Assembly: GCA_030841085.1 (NCBI GenBank)
Contig: JAVEDP010000011.1
Coordinates: 1-49,723, forward strand
Reading direction: 5' to 3'
Source of the DNA: Pyrinomonadaceae bacterium
GTDB lineage: Bacteria > Acidobacteriota > Blastocatellia > Pyrinomonadales > Pyrinomonadaceae
DNA: 49,723 nucleotides
In this document: piece by piece, positions 18,001 through 27,500 of the stretch
Layout of the letters: each line of letters starts with the position of its first letter
Position numbering within the stretch: the first letter of the stretch is position 1
Translations under genes and position numbers: made by a program
The notes under the pieces: model-generated
Told to the model about the DNA's origin: nothing
The model's database searches: none
Seen by the model: the letters and a program-made list of their open reading frames with translations, nothing else

Positions 18001-21000
18001 AAATGCTTTTTGGAACTCCGTCTGTAACTTCTCGATTATCGATTTGATTTTGGCGTCTTTAATTTCCCGGTCGGTGAGGTTTGCCGCTTCATGCCAAAGC
18101 ATGAATTTTATGTCCCTCGGTTTTAACGGAATTTGTTTCGATGCAATAACGGCATCGACAAATTGCAGCGTAGCCTTTGGCGAATCCTGGATATCGATTC
18201 CGGTTAGCTCGCTCAGAACGAGAAAGTCATCTGTTTTCAGCTTGAGCTTGCGTATCAAAAGCGACGCCGCGTATAGCGAGCTGAGGTTGGCAAAAGTCAG
18301 GTCCCCATTCGGAAGAACGAGGAGCAATTTATCCAGGTCCTGCTCGGCTAAACGCAGGCACACCGACAGCGACGTTTTGAAGTTGTTCAACAATTGCGAG
18401 CCGTCAATTTTTTCGGGCAATAAGCCTTCGTCAATGAAACCGTTCTTTGCCTTATTCAGGAAAATCTGATGGTAGAGCGGTTTCTTACCATCATCTGTTA
18501 ACACCTCGTGCGGTATCTCGCCGTAAAAACCCAACACTTCTTCGAGCGTGATTCCTGTTTTTTCAGAAAGTTTCTTTAAGTCTGCCGCCTTAATCAGGCA
18601 CTCGTTTCCATTTGTAATGCCGTCGGTATCATCATCAAGAGCGTCGAGTTTTCCGTCACCGAGCTTGGGCTGCGAAATAATTTGATCGAGTGTTTCAAAT
18701 TTCCAGCCGGTCTTCTTTTGCCATCTCAGGAAGCGGTGAATACGATCTAATGCGGCATTATCCAGATTGGCGATTTCCTTCTTAGTTGTGTCGCAGGAAA
18801 GGTCGGGGTGTTTGATAAAAAGGTTATTCGACGGGTCATTGTCCGGCGGGTCGATGAATTTCAGCGACAACAGCAAATCGAGCTCCTTGTAGGTGAGCCC
18901 GGACCTGGTGAGGAAAGTATCCACGACTTTCATTTCGGTGGCGGCATTTGCCGCAGCCGTGTTCCAAAATGATTGTTGATTGCCCGCGTGCGGCGCAACG
19001 ATCATTTCTCTTTCGGCATCGGTCAACCCCAACGCCTCTGCTGCGATCGCTTCATCAGCAGGAACACTCGCAACCTGAAAATCAGACATCACCGTATGAC
19101 GTTCGATGTCAAAGCGGGAAAAGTACGCCTTGGCTTCGGTCAGATTCAAATCAAAGGGCAGCTTGAAGGCATAGGATTTATTTTGTAATTCAACGTAGGC
19201 ATTCTCATTGACATATGCCGGAGCGGCAGCCAACTCTTCGGCTGAAGACAGGGTTTGACGCAAACGCTTGACGGTATAACTGCTCCCACTGTTGTGGATT
19301 ATTTTGCACACCACTTCTTTATCGCGTAAATAATGCGGCAGCATCGCCGACGAACCAGAGGTGGTTTCCGTTTCAAAAACTTGCGCCTGGTTGGTGACGG
19401 GAATATTGGCGGCCGTCAAGATGTTGAGAAGAGAGCTGGAGATTGTCCCCTTTAAAGGATCAGGCCCATCCGACAGGACACCCGTGAACGCAATCCCAGC
19501 ATCCGGCGCGACCGCTTCTTCGAGCAACTCGCAGACGAGGTCAATGTATGGAAGGGGTGTATTGGCATTCTCACATCCCAGATCGATGTCGCCTATATCA
19601 GGCCGGCGTTCGAACAAAACGTCTTTAGCAATATTTACAGACGGGCGAGTAGCCGGAGGTTGCGGTGGCGGAATCGTTAAATCGACGACGCTTCTATTAT
19701 CCAGAAACTGTAAAATCTCGACCAAATAAGCCGCCGGACTATAAACGGAACGGCAATGTTCGCAGCGACAGGTATCTGTTAAGTTGAAAAGTGATTTGAG
19801 ATTTGGAAAATCTTTGCTGACCGCCTTCAGCTTTGGCGCCAGACCCTTCATCTGCAATGCCGGAACATCCAGCGAGCTCATCGCATCCTGCAATTCGCCG
19901 GCGACGAGCATGGCAGCCGCGTTGATTCGCTCCGCTTGTTTGAATATTTTTTTCGCTTCTCTGCGGCTGATTCCGGCCTCGGGAGCGACCTCTTTTACAA
20001 ATCGAGTTTCGCCGATGGCGGCAACTCTCTGTGCCGAATGAATATTCTTTTGCAGCAGCGCGTTTGTTTTGCTGTATTGAGGGACGAGCTTGAAAATACG
20101 CTGCACGGATTTCAACTCATCCCGCATGGTGGCGGCGCTTTTATCGCCGGTTAATTTTTTATCTTTGAGGAAAAGGTCGATGCTGGTGTTCTGCAAATCA
20201 AAATCGGCGTGTTTGTTCAAAAACTTCTTGATCGTGTCCTGATTTTCCAGCACGCTCTCTTTCTCTCTCTCCAATTGAGCGGCAAATGCGACGCTGGGAA
20301 ATTCCTTTTCCATTTTTCTCGCTAAAGAGGAAGCGTGAAAATCAACCAGTCTCTTGTCCAGCGGTTTGCCGGCAATCTTAGTTTTGCCCGCCGAGTCGGT
20401 CAGCACTTTTTTCCAATCCGCTTTATTTAACGCCGCCAGCCGTTTGACGTCCTCCGGCTTCTTGATGTTTTTTGCTTTCCTTACCTGGGAAATGATGGCG
20501 TCGTCAAAACCAAGCAATTCGGCCAATGCCAGCGAGGTTTTGGCGTCCAACGCTCTCGACTCGTCTTTAAAGAGGGACCCATCGTAAATAGTTTTGAAAA
20601 AGGTCCCGATGTCGTTTTTGTTCTCCTGAAAAATCCGACCGATTTCGCCGACCTTATTTTCCAGCACAAAACGGCTGACGATATTCAATATTTTCTTCGG
20701 ATGTTCGTTCCGATAATAGTCTTCCGCTTTTCGCTGATACTGCTTTAATAGTTCCAGACTCTTTTTCAATTCTTTGGCAACTCTGCCGGGCACAATCATT
20801 TCTTTCACGGCGGCGTTGACATCGCGCCGCACGAGTTTTTCATCCGCCAGAGCTGCGTCGAACAGCACCGGCGTCAACTCAGTATTGATGTCGATAAATA
20901 ATCTGGTCTGGAGTGCTTTCGTGATGTCGATTTTCAGCAGAGTGTTTTTCCGCAGCAGGGCGTAGAAGAAGGCAGCGTCAATTTTCGATTCGTCACTGAG

Positions 21001-21501
21001 GCGATGAGCAACGACCAGATGCTCTAATTTTTCGGCGTTGAGGTCTGCCTCTTTCGATAGAAAAGTGATATCGCGGTGTGCTTGATTTTCCTGAAGCTGC
21101 TCGACCGGCACTTTGCCGATTAAGACGGAAATCTCCCGCAGGATCGAGTCAAACTCATTCTCTTCGGCTTTTATCTCGGCCTTGATAACGATATTGATTT
21201 CTTCGGAGAGTGAAGCGTTGAAAACAATCTGATCTATTCCGGTCTCGTACAGCAGAATTCTTTTTCCGGCGCTATAAACCTTGACGCACAGGTCGGCGGT
21301 TTGTTTTTCCGCCGCTCGGAACTGCTCCGTCGAATATTCGATTCTGTATTCGCCTTTGGCATTGGTGGGAGCCTCTCCGAGCAAAGTCTCCGAGCGCATA
21401 TCGCGGTCAAAGGCTTTCACCAAAAGGTTGGCGAGTTTATTACCGTTTCCGTCGCTGACGGTTCCGTGAACGATTCGGTGAGGATCATTTTGATTTGCCA
21501 T
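12091..21501 (-). CDS. Tc toxin A component (TcA, TcdA/TcaAB-like)
   Basis: A 3136-residue protein, a complete TcA pore-forming subunit. Residues about 8-108 form an extra N-terminal beta-sandwich resembling carboxypeptidase-regulatory-like domains. A long helical shell follows, containing the CxCxxC cluster (C578, C580, C583) and the SPAAYLVEIL motif (588-597) diagnostic of the VRP1/TcA family. Around residue 1660 is the QLFVQRCLMGLEP segment of the neuraminidase-like/ABC-toxin region, around 2217 the NWELFFHIPFLLA segment, and at about 2427-2487 the YWDRIAERLFNIRHCRNIEGAERSLALFAPPIDP stretch (CDS 14040-14220) that precedes the channel helices. The C-terminal part (about 2850-3136) matches the TcB-binding domain. 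TcA pentamers bind host cells and inject the toxin held in the TcB-TcC cocoon. The start lies 10 bases after the TcB-TcC stop codon, implying translational coupling. Confidence 0.95.
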   Translation of the reverse strand: MANQNDPHRIVHGTVSDGNGNKLANLLVKAFDRDMRSETLLGEAPTNAKGEYRIEYSTEQFRAAEKQTADLCVKVYSAGKRILLYETGIDQIVFNASLSEEINIVIKAEIKAEENEFDSILREISVLIGKVPVEQLQENQAHRDITFLSKEADLNAEKLEHLVVAHRLSDESKIDAAFFYALLRKNTLLKIDITKALQTRLFIDINTELTPVLFDAALADEKLVRRDVNAAVKEMIVPGRVAKELKKSLELLKQYQRKAEDYYRNEHPKKILNIVSRFVLENKVGEIGRIFQENKNDIGTFFKTIYDGSLFKDESRALDAKTSLALAELLGFDDAIISQVRKAKNIKKPEDVKRLAALNKADWKKVLTDSAGKTKIAGKPLDKRLVDFHASSLARKMEKEFPSVAFAAQLEREKESVLENQDTIKKFLNKHADFDLQNTSIDLFLKDKKLTGDKSAATMRDELKSVQRIFKLVPQYSKTNALLQKNIHSAQRVAAIGETRFVKEVAPEAGISRREAKKIFKQAERINAAAMLVAGELQDAMSSLDVPALQMKGLAPKLKAVSKDFPNLKSLFNLTDTCRCEHCRSVYSPAAYLVEILQFLDNRSVVDLTIPPPQPPATRPSVNIAKDVLFERRPDIGDIDLGCENANTPLPYIDLVCELLEEAVAPDAGIAFTGVLSDGPDPLKGTISSSLLNILTAANIPVTNQAQVFETETTSGSSAMLPHYLRDKEVVCKIIHNSGSSYTVKRLRQTLSSAEELAAAPAYVNENAYVELQNKSYAFKLPFDLNLTEAKAYFSRFDIERHTVMSDFQVASVPADEAIAAEALGLTDAEREMIVAPHAGNQQSFWNTAAANAATEMKVVDTFLTRSGLTYKELDLLLSLKFIDPPDNDPSNNLFIKHPDLSCDTTKKEIANLDNAALDRIHRFLRWQKKTGWKFETLDQIISQPKLGDGKLDALDDDTDGITNGNECLIKAADLKKLSEKTGITLEEVLGFYGEIPHEVLTDDGKKPLYHQIFLNKAKNGFIDEGLLPEKIDGSQLLNNFKTSLSVCLRLAEQDLDKLLLVLPNGDLTFANLSSLYAASLLIRKLKLKTDDFLVLSELTGIDIQDSPKATLQFVDAVIASKQIPLKPRDIKFMLWHEAANLTDREIKDAKIKSIIEKLQTEFQKAFTANRSPYNSELTADEQKETLQNLFSKLRGITEEDLKIFIGLIDGNWEFTWTDETGAVINSTNVAQAIVFVQNRLDKFFDTAQIGIALNALAAALPLAATANANEAAALAAIEDAQLAVSTATPAQLPAAQAQLTAAIAAEVLTLTAANAANTSVEIELDYETRNALIESLLDPVSDFFFKDAKRRALLQVLATSFKTNEGLAEIVVDNALLKQPLPGTDLVGDLLQTDTLIDQLNTPPVLPAITDAAFPEQYNAIRLLHKLFPLINSFKLENEQVAWHLQNNALLGWFELDSIPYQAGQNPIAYSSYAAFAGMLSIAKQLTPVPNPADAENPLTFYHVAEMLLPASPTTRAGWIDTFSLLTGYDKEDVDAVDAHLFPVAPINWDISNYEDVETWKAIEKCIEHLRKLGSIVTQIKEFIKPVLTGADTNSLRTALKARYDEEVWLDTLKQITDAIRPQKRDALVAYLLATNPEMKDENYLYDYFLVDVEMESCMPSSRIVLAHGSVQLFVQRCLMGLEPRSAADLNNDKKWSEWKWMKNYRVWEANRKVFLYPENWIEAELRDDKSFLFTELENELLQNELNEFTSEEALIRYLEKLDNIAFLEVVATWYQSDIKTMHVFARTKGGDPAIYYYRRFEQERYWTPWEKVELDITGDHLLAFVRNNRLCLAWLTISEEPDPDPVATVPSSSPGPVPVDKPARRLVIQLAVSEFANKTWQPKKISKEGIRTPSGYTTAPLPRDQYNLMYFEWGQQIWLFSTIYANNQEYSQVNGIFNIAGCKGYPELAFQGSLGIPDFLPDFRHALLNTQRYRDVTAAVDDLSVRNGISFFGFLEILSKTPNSFRLTYPLQLTQIDLVLLLLQYLLLHIFGRGFKEGHAVKIPLGTLLPYFMEDSNHAYVVIPGFYREDKERKDRPVYIKRTGSNVLQLIEDAIALFNKYFAPGNANPSQDINALFAKLKADPDYLEIVDELKVYANLQYGEHFKNMYHPLVCPLRTTLYRDGVPELMKRETQLQVSPFSFNNNYQPTSQVPLPRPIEDIDFSSDGSYSGYNWELFFHIPFLLATRLTRNQKFEEALTWFHYMFNPTGALEGDTPQKYWVTKPFYLTHSNDYISQRIDTLLYKIANPNTPEIAELEFAIDQWREKPFRPHVIARFRPVAYQKALLMKYIDNLTEWGDYLFRQDTMETVAQATQMYILADKLLGPKPRIIPAAIKAPYETYNQMEGKLDAFGNALIDLENILPDLSALPEKGAELPPSPITLSTLYFCIPQNDKMLEYWDRIAERLFNIRHCRNIEGAERSLALFAPPIDPAMMVRAAAGGLDISSILAGVNAPTPFYRFNVLSQKATELAQEVRGLGSSLLQALEKKDAEAISLLRSDLEMKVLKAVRDMKLLQIKEAKEQIEILKRTQAVTEERNKYYSNIKKIIPSEQLNLDKLAESQDYQFQSQVVRTVAGVLSLIPEMHIGASGFGGSPKVVLQIGGSALSKATTVAADILSILGSVASYEASRASILGGYDRRFDDWKLQERLAKKELAQISRQIVAAEIRRDIGETDLRNHDLQIENAKKTDEFMRSKFTNKELYDWTIGQISSVYFRAYQLAYDFAKKAERCYRFELGNDDTYIAFGYWDSMKKGLQSADHLFHDIQRMETGYLDKNRREYEITKHVSLALLDPLAFVRLRATGVCDFEIPEVIYDMDHPGHYFRRVKSVSLSLPCIAGPYTSVSAKLSLVKNKYRKNTNPDNSAGTGYGEDTGNDERFTYTVGAIQSMSASNSQNDSGMFELNFRDERYLPFEGCGAISTWRLELPKEARQFDYETISDVVLHIKYTAREGGGGLRGLAESTLKDKLIEIRQQLNQTGLHVAVNLKHDMPNEWHLLKTNGTVDLTIAKSRLPYFVQSLANVEIDKISIIARVKNNLASYSVNIDGTAVNLSRIDEWKLCRGSKTGLEIETPFELSISAAQLVNLEDLMLVVKYSF

Positions 21502-21511
21502 TGTGTTTTTC

Positions 21512-24500
21512 TCAATCTCTAAATCTTTTGTTTCTGATCATTGGAATACTATCCAACGGTGCTTGGCGACCAAAAAGCGGGTAGGCATGAATAAACTGTT
21601 TTATCCGTACAATATCCGTAATGTCTTTGGATTCCTCCCATTCTAATTCTCCTTGCTTCTTCGTATAATCGTTGTAGTCATACTCACTGATTGTTTGGCG
21701 GGCTGACATTATTTTCTTTCCAAGAACATCGCCAATATTTGCCAAAACAGCCTGCCATTGATCTTCTTGACCATACCTGCTGAATGGGTAGGCACCTAAA
21801 AATTGAAATATTTCAGAGTTTGTCCGCGTCGTATTATCAATGGTGAAAGTTAATACGTTTTCTTGTGCGTCATACTGTCCGGTAAAACTGATAAATCCTG
21901 CATCAGTGTGTCCAGCTAGAGTTACAAAATGTGCGTAGAGGGAATTTTTGGTTGAAGAAATGCTTTCGATTCTTACATCAGCATTGTCAGGTCCCGCAAT
22001 ATCAATCCAAATCTTATCGCGGTAAGATGCGTTTCCACTTTTGTCTCTATCAATCAACCAGTATGTAGCCCAAGCATTATTCGTTACTGTTCCGGGGTTC
22101 GTCATGAACTTCAGTGCGAATGCGTCAAACTCAACTTGAGTTACACCTGCTATTGAAACTTGGTAGATTTGGTTCTGAACATCACTTGTATAATCTCCCT
22201 CTTCCAGTGTTTCAATGTCATCAATTTCTTGACCGATAATCACTACTTCATCACAAGACGCGATGTAAGATTGACCGTTTCCTAAATCAACAACATCTCC
22301 TTTCTTAATAGGCTGTTCTTCTTTTTGATGGTCGCTAGTTTTTGATTGTGTGCCAGTTAGATCCTTATACTTGAGAACATTATTGTTAGCGTATCTATAC
22401 AGATTCAACCCATCTTCCACTCCAATCAGGTCGGCGCTCAACCATCTTCCTAACCACGGGACGTAATATCTCGCGCCGTGATATTCCAAGCCGCTTTCTT
22501 CATCGCGTTCCTTTTCTGTGTAACGATACCGCTTGGCGGCGGCTTTAATGTCCGCGTCTACAGCCTGGTAACTGGTCGTGCCGAAGGGATGGAATTCCTC
22601 GTAGCTGATTACTCTCGCCGTGTCATCGGTTTCAATACACGCTGAGCCTAGATGATTGCCAAACTGGTAGCGCACTAGTCGCGCGGGCGCGTCGTCCTTT
22701 CCCTGGGTTCGGGTTTCTATCATCGCGATCCGGCTTTTATCATCCATCACGTGATAGCTTTGCCGTTCAAGCGTGATCGCGCCGGCCGTACCATAGTCGC
22801 GATAGATCTCCACGCCGCCGACATAGATGCGTTGGGATTTTTGGGTTGGCTCTCCTCCGGCAACGGCTTGGTTTTCAGTAATTTTTCGTGCCCGCTGTCC
22901 GCTGCCATCGTAGACATACCAGGTGGTTTCAGGTGTTCCTTTCGAAACGCTCTGTTGAGCTACCGCTTGCAATTCATCTTTAAAATTCCATTTCATCACC
23001 TGCAAATGAGGCATGGCGGTGATGAATCCGTGCTGCGGATGATGCGGGTAGTTGTAGGTGTCGGCGCCGACGGCGGTGGTAAGCAGGCGGTTAGTGGCAG
23101 CGGCGTAATTGTAATTTCTCGTCCAGTTGTCGGCGGAAGCAGCTGTCGTATGCCGCATCTCTTCAATGTTACCTACTTCATCATAATGGTATTGCTGCGT
23201 GTAGTTTCGCCAGGCCATCGCATCGCCCTGGCTGTATTGTTTCATCAAGGGCAGATCGTTCCAGTTGTCGGACTGTCCGAAGACGGCTTGCCCGACGTGC
23301 TCTCTACCTGTGGCTTCCGTCAGACGATAGAGAGCGTCGTACCTGTAGGAAGCGACGCCTTCAACCTTTTGATTATCGAAAAATACGTCCGGAATATTTT
23401 TATCTTCGATGTGCGTGATGTTGCCGACCGGATCGAAGGTGTAATGTAGATCCTGAAGCGGGTCGTTGCTTTGCCTCCTGGTCTCTAAACGGGTGAGCCG
23501 GAAAGTTTCCTTATCGTAGAAATAATTGGTTGTGACGTTATTGCCGTAATGGATTTTATTGCGTTGACCTTTTTCGTTGTAATCAATATTCCTGACAAAG
23601 AATTCGGTGTTACCGTTTTGGGTAACCTGGACCCGGTCGAGCAAACCTGCTTCGTTATATGCGGGTAGAAAAACACTGCCGTCGGGTGCGGTTTGGCGAG
23701 TGATCCGTTTTATAGCGTCGTATTCAAAAGAAGAAACGAAAGTTTCCAATTCCAGGAGCGCATCAGGGTTTGCGCCGCTCCAATCGACGACATCTTTATA
23801 ATTCCGGGCAAAAGTTTTGATTGTGCTTAACGGGCTTCCCTTAAAATCAAACGCCGATGTTTCGGATTTGCCAGAGGTGTCATAAGTAATTACCGCCATC
23901 GTACGGAAATTGTTTATTTCAGGATTCGGAAGGGTTTCGCCGTAAATAATGTTTTCGTAGACGTTATTCAACGGAGCTGCTCCGTCTCCGCCTTCCACTT
24001 TTTTTACAGTCGGTCGGTGTAGAACGTCGTATTCAAAAGAAAACTCATGATTTCTTTCGTCCCAGGTGCGCAGAGGATTGCCGACGATATTTTGCATTAG
24101 CCAGCGCTGCCCAGCGTCCATGCTGTTTTGATAAACGATATTGCCGAGCATGTCGTATTTGTATTGCATCACCTGATTGTCTCGGGCATCGGTAACGCTG
24201 CGAAGATTTCCTTCGAGGTCCAAATCCGTCCGCGTGTGATAGAAGACATCCGCATCGGCAGTATCTTTGTTATGCTCGATTTGCAAAACAGGTCTGCCCA
24301 GATTGTCGAAATGCCGAGTCGAAGGAGTGTTCGCGTGTTTGGCTGATTGCTCGGCGGCGAGTTTCTCTCTCGTCGGGTCTTTTCCAGCGGCGATCAATTC
24401 GGCATCTATCAAGCGGTTGGATCGTTGATTGAACCAATCCGTTTCCAACACTGTGTCATTCTGGTCATGGATAATTTGTTTCCACGAGTCGAATTCGGTT

Positions 24501-27500
24501 TTTGAAAAGGTGCGATCAGGAAACTCCGTTTTAACCATTCGACCGGTGGCGTCATAGTACAAAAGCGGAGTCACGCCGGTTTCGACCAGCTCTTTCAAAT
24601 CCTCATACTGATGTGTCACCGAAAAATAGGGTTCATATTGCTTTACGGGTTTACCTTTATTATTCAGCACCGTTCTGCCGTTTCCGATCCAGCGAAGTTG
24701 TTTGGGATTGCTCGCGGCAGTATCAACGTCCGTAACAGAGAAAGTGTCGTCCGGGTTGACCGTCACCTGTTTGGCAACGCCCGGCTCGGCCTGCGCTTTC
24801 TTCATCACTACCTGACCTAATCCGTTGGAATATTCCAAACTTATTTGGACAGCCGAATCGTTCTTATTTTGAAAATGCTCCTCGCGGACAATCGAAGCCG
24901 CCACCACAGGTTTCGTCCCGCCGGAATTTTCATAAACGTCCAAATCGTAGACAAAACGCGACGTGGCATGCAGCAACAGTTTTTTCCCGAAGGTGACTAA
25001 TTGATCCGAGGTGGGCGCATTAAAGAAATTATTTACGAGCGTACTTTCCGCCGCAGATGTGAATTCATCGATACCGGCTAGATCATCCGCCTCGGCGCCC
25101 TTACCGAATACGGCCGTCGCTTTGACTAAGCCCAATTCATCGGCGATCGCTTCCGAGATATTATTGTTGGGATCCTGCATTCGCTGCGGCGAAAGCGTGC
25201 GCAAGTTGAATGACAAAACCTTCGTTCTGTTTTGCAACGCATCCTCGGTCTCTTCGATAAAAAGAAAATAATTGGAGAAGTACTTTACTTTTGTCTGTGC
25301 CCCGTAAGGGTCGGTATAAGAAATTGGCAGATAGAAACGGTTTTGCGCATCGGCAAATGTTTCCGCGCCTTCTATGAATTGCATCGTGCCGGAACGAACC
25401 CACCAGTTATCATCGCCTTCGCTGTGCGTGAATTTGCCTTCCGGCATCAACGTCAAAATCTGAGCGTTAGTAAGCTTTGCGCCGAAAATGTCGGAAAGAA
25501 GGTCGGGCGTGTAAGCCAGTTGATAACTTTCAAAAGAAAGTCCTTTTGTCTCGATATCGTGCAAAGGCAGTTCGGCCGTTAGATCATCCCGATAGAACAC
25601 GGTTCGGACATGCTCGATTAATCTTTTCTGCGAAGTGCCGGCCACCGGATCTGTATTGACCTGATGGTAGCCGACCTCATTTGCATCGGTGAGAATGTTG
25701 TCGAAATCGCTGAGAGCGAAAAGCGGATTGGCTTTTGAGACGCCTTTCAGCTCATAGGTCTTTGCTTCCGAGAGCAATCGCAGGCGGTAATCGTCCGTCG
25801 CATTGATGTCATTCGTAAACTTGTTTTCGACGTAAGAGATGAACGTTTTGTTTTGCGCCGCTTGTGTTTCCATGGGCAACGTAAGATCCGGTAATGCTCT
25901 CGGATAAACCACCGAAGCGGATTCCAGAATGTTGCCATACTCATCCAGTTTGAGGTTCAGGTTATGAGCAATGCGCGGGTCATCAGTTATTCTTTCGTAA
26001 CTGTAGGTGACGGCTTCGCTTTCCTTGACTACGAAAATGGCGTGTTTGTTGTGACCTTTCGGTTGCAGCAACTCTATGACGCAATTATGCGTCGCCACGG
26101 TATAAGGCGTTAATTCTTTCTTAAGCTGATCGGCTGTCGCGCCGGCAAGCGGCGCATCCTCGGCAAACACTTCCGTGCGCAAGCTCATGCTCTTGCAGGC
26201 GCGCAGTGCTTCGCGCCATTCCTGAGCGCCCAGGTCGTCAATCAACGCCGGATCTAATCCGAGGACGGTAATCAATCTGGCGTCAGGCAAAGACGTTTCG
26301 CTATTTGCGACTGCGAAACCTTGCCGCTGCATTTCTTCATACCAGTATTCACCTGCAAACTGGTTGAGAATTTTTTCCCGACTCAAAAACGCGCCCGTGT
26401 GAAACCAGGATTTAGTGATTACCGGCGCTTGATGAAGAGTTTGTTCGACTATATTGCTGGCATTCCCTTTTACCCAATGCTCAAAATGCTCGGAATCAAT
26501 TTGCTCCACTCTCCCGAAGCCCCTGAATTCTTTTTCGGCATGGTCAAAATATCCGTGATGGTATTTGTAAGAACTGGAAAAGCGGAAACCGGAAAGAGTG
26601 TCTCTCGTTTCCGTTCTGGAAATGCAGTGAACGGGAAAATGTAGCTTGGTTATCCAGGGCTTTCCGGCAAGTTTATCTTCGATGTAAAACCTGGTCGACG
26701 GCAGATACTCGAGCGAAACCTCTTTACCCAGATTGTTTTTATAAGCAACCATGATGTGCGGTTTTTTGCCGTTCATCAGGTCGATATATTTTAGGGAGGC
26801 CGCTGCGTCCCTTGCCAGGTCGCTTGACCAGACAATACAAGCCACTCCGTTTCCCAGCAGATCGGTCACGGTTACGCTCGATTGAGTGTGGATTTCGGGA
26901 AAGGCGTCTATCTCAAAAGGAGAGTTGCTGAAAGCGTTTCCGCTTAAATTCATCCAACACGAAAATTTATTTTTTCCCAGATAGACAATGTCCGAGGTTC
27001 CTGAGCCGTCGATGTCCGCCAAACGGATTAACTTGGGATTGAATGATTGGGGGTGGTCGAAAGCCGGTGCATTGTCCATGCTGACTTTGGCGCCAAACTT
27101 TCCGTAACCCAGATTGCTCCAGTAGCAAATTTCCCCGTTGCGGATGCGGACAATATCGGTCAATCCGTCGCCGCTCATATCAGCGAGAAAAATACTCTGA
27201 GTAGAGTCTGCAAATATGACCTGCGGTCCCGCTTCTTCATCGAAAGATTTCGAAGTTTTATGGGACTGGAAAAACCCTCTTCTCCCTGAAGACTCATACC
27301 ACGTAAATACATTGTCTTCCGTGATCAGCACGTCCGGCATACCGTCCCCGGTGAGGTCGAGCAGTCGGGTATTGGAATCCTGAAAACTGATGTTCGGCAG
27401 GTTTTCGAAAGTCCTGAATCGCAACCATTCGTTTTCGTCGTTTAATTCAAAAAAACCTTTTGGCTCGCTGTCGTAATTGACAATTTGCTTGCCGCCGTCA

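Noticed and set aside
22751..23449. Plus-strand 232-codon open frame inside the TcB-TcC gene
   Set aside because: Antisense shadow of the Rhs repeat region, which has strong coding evidence on the minus strand.
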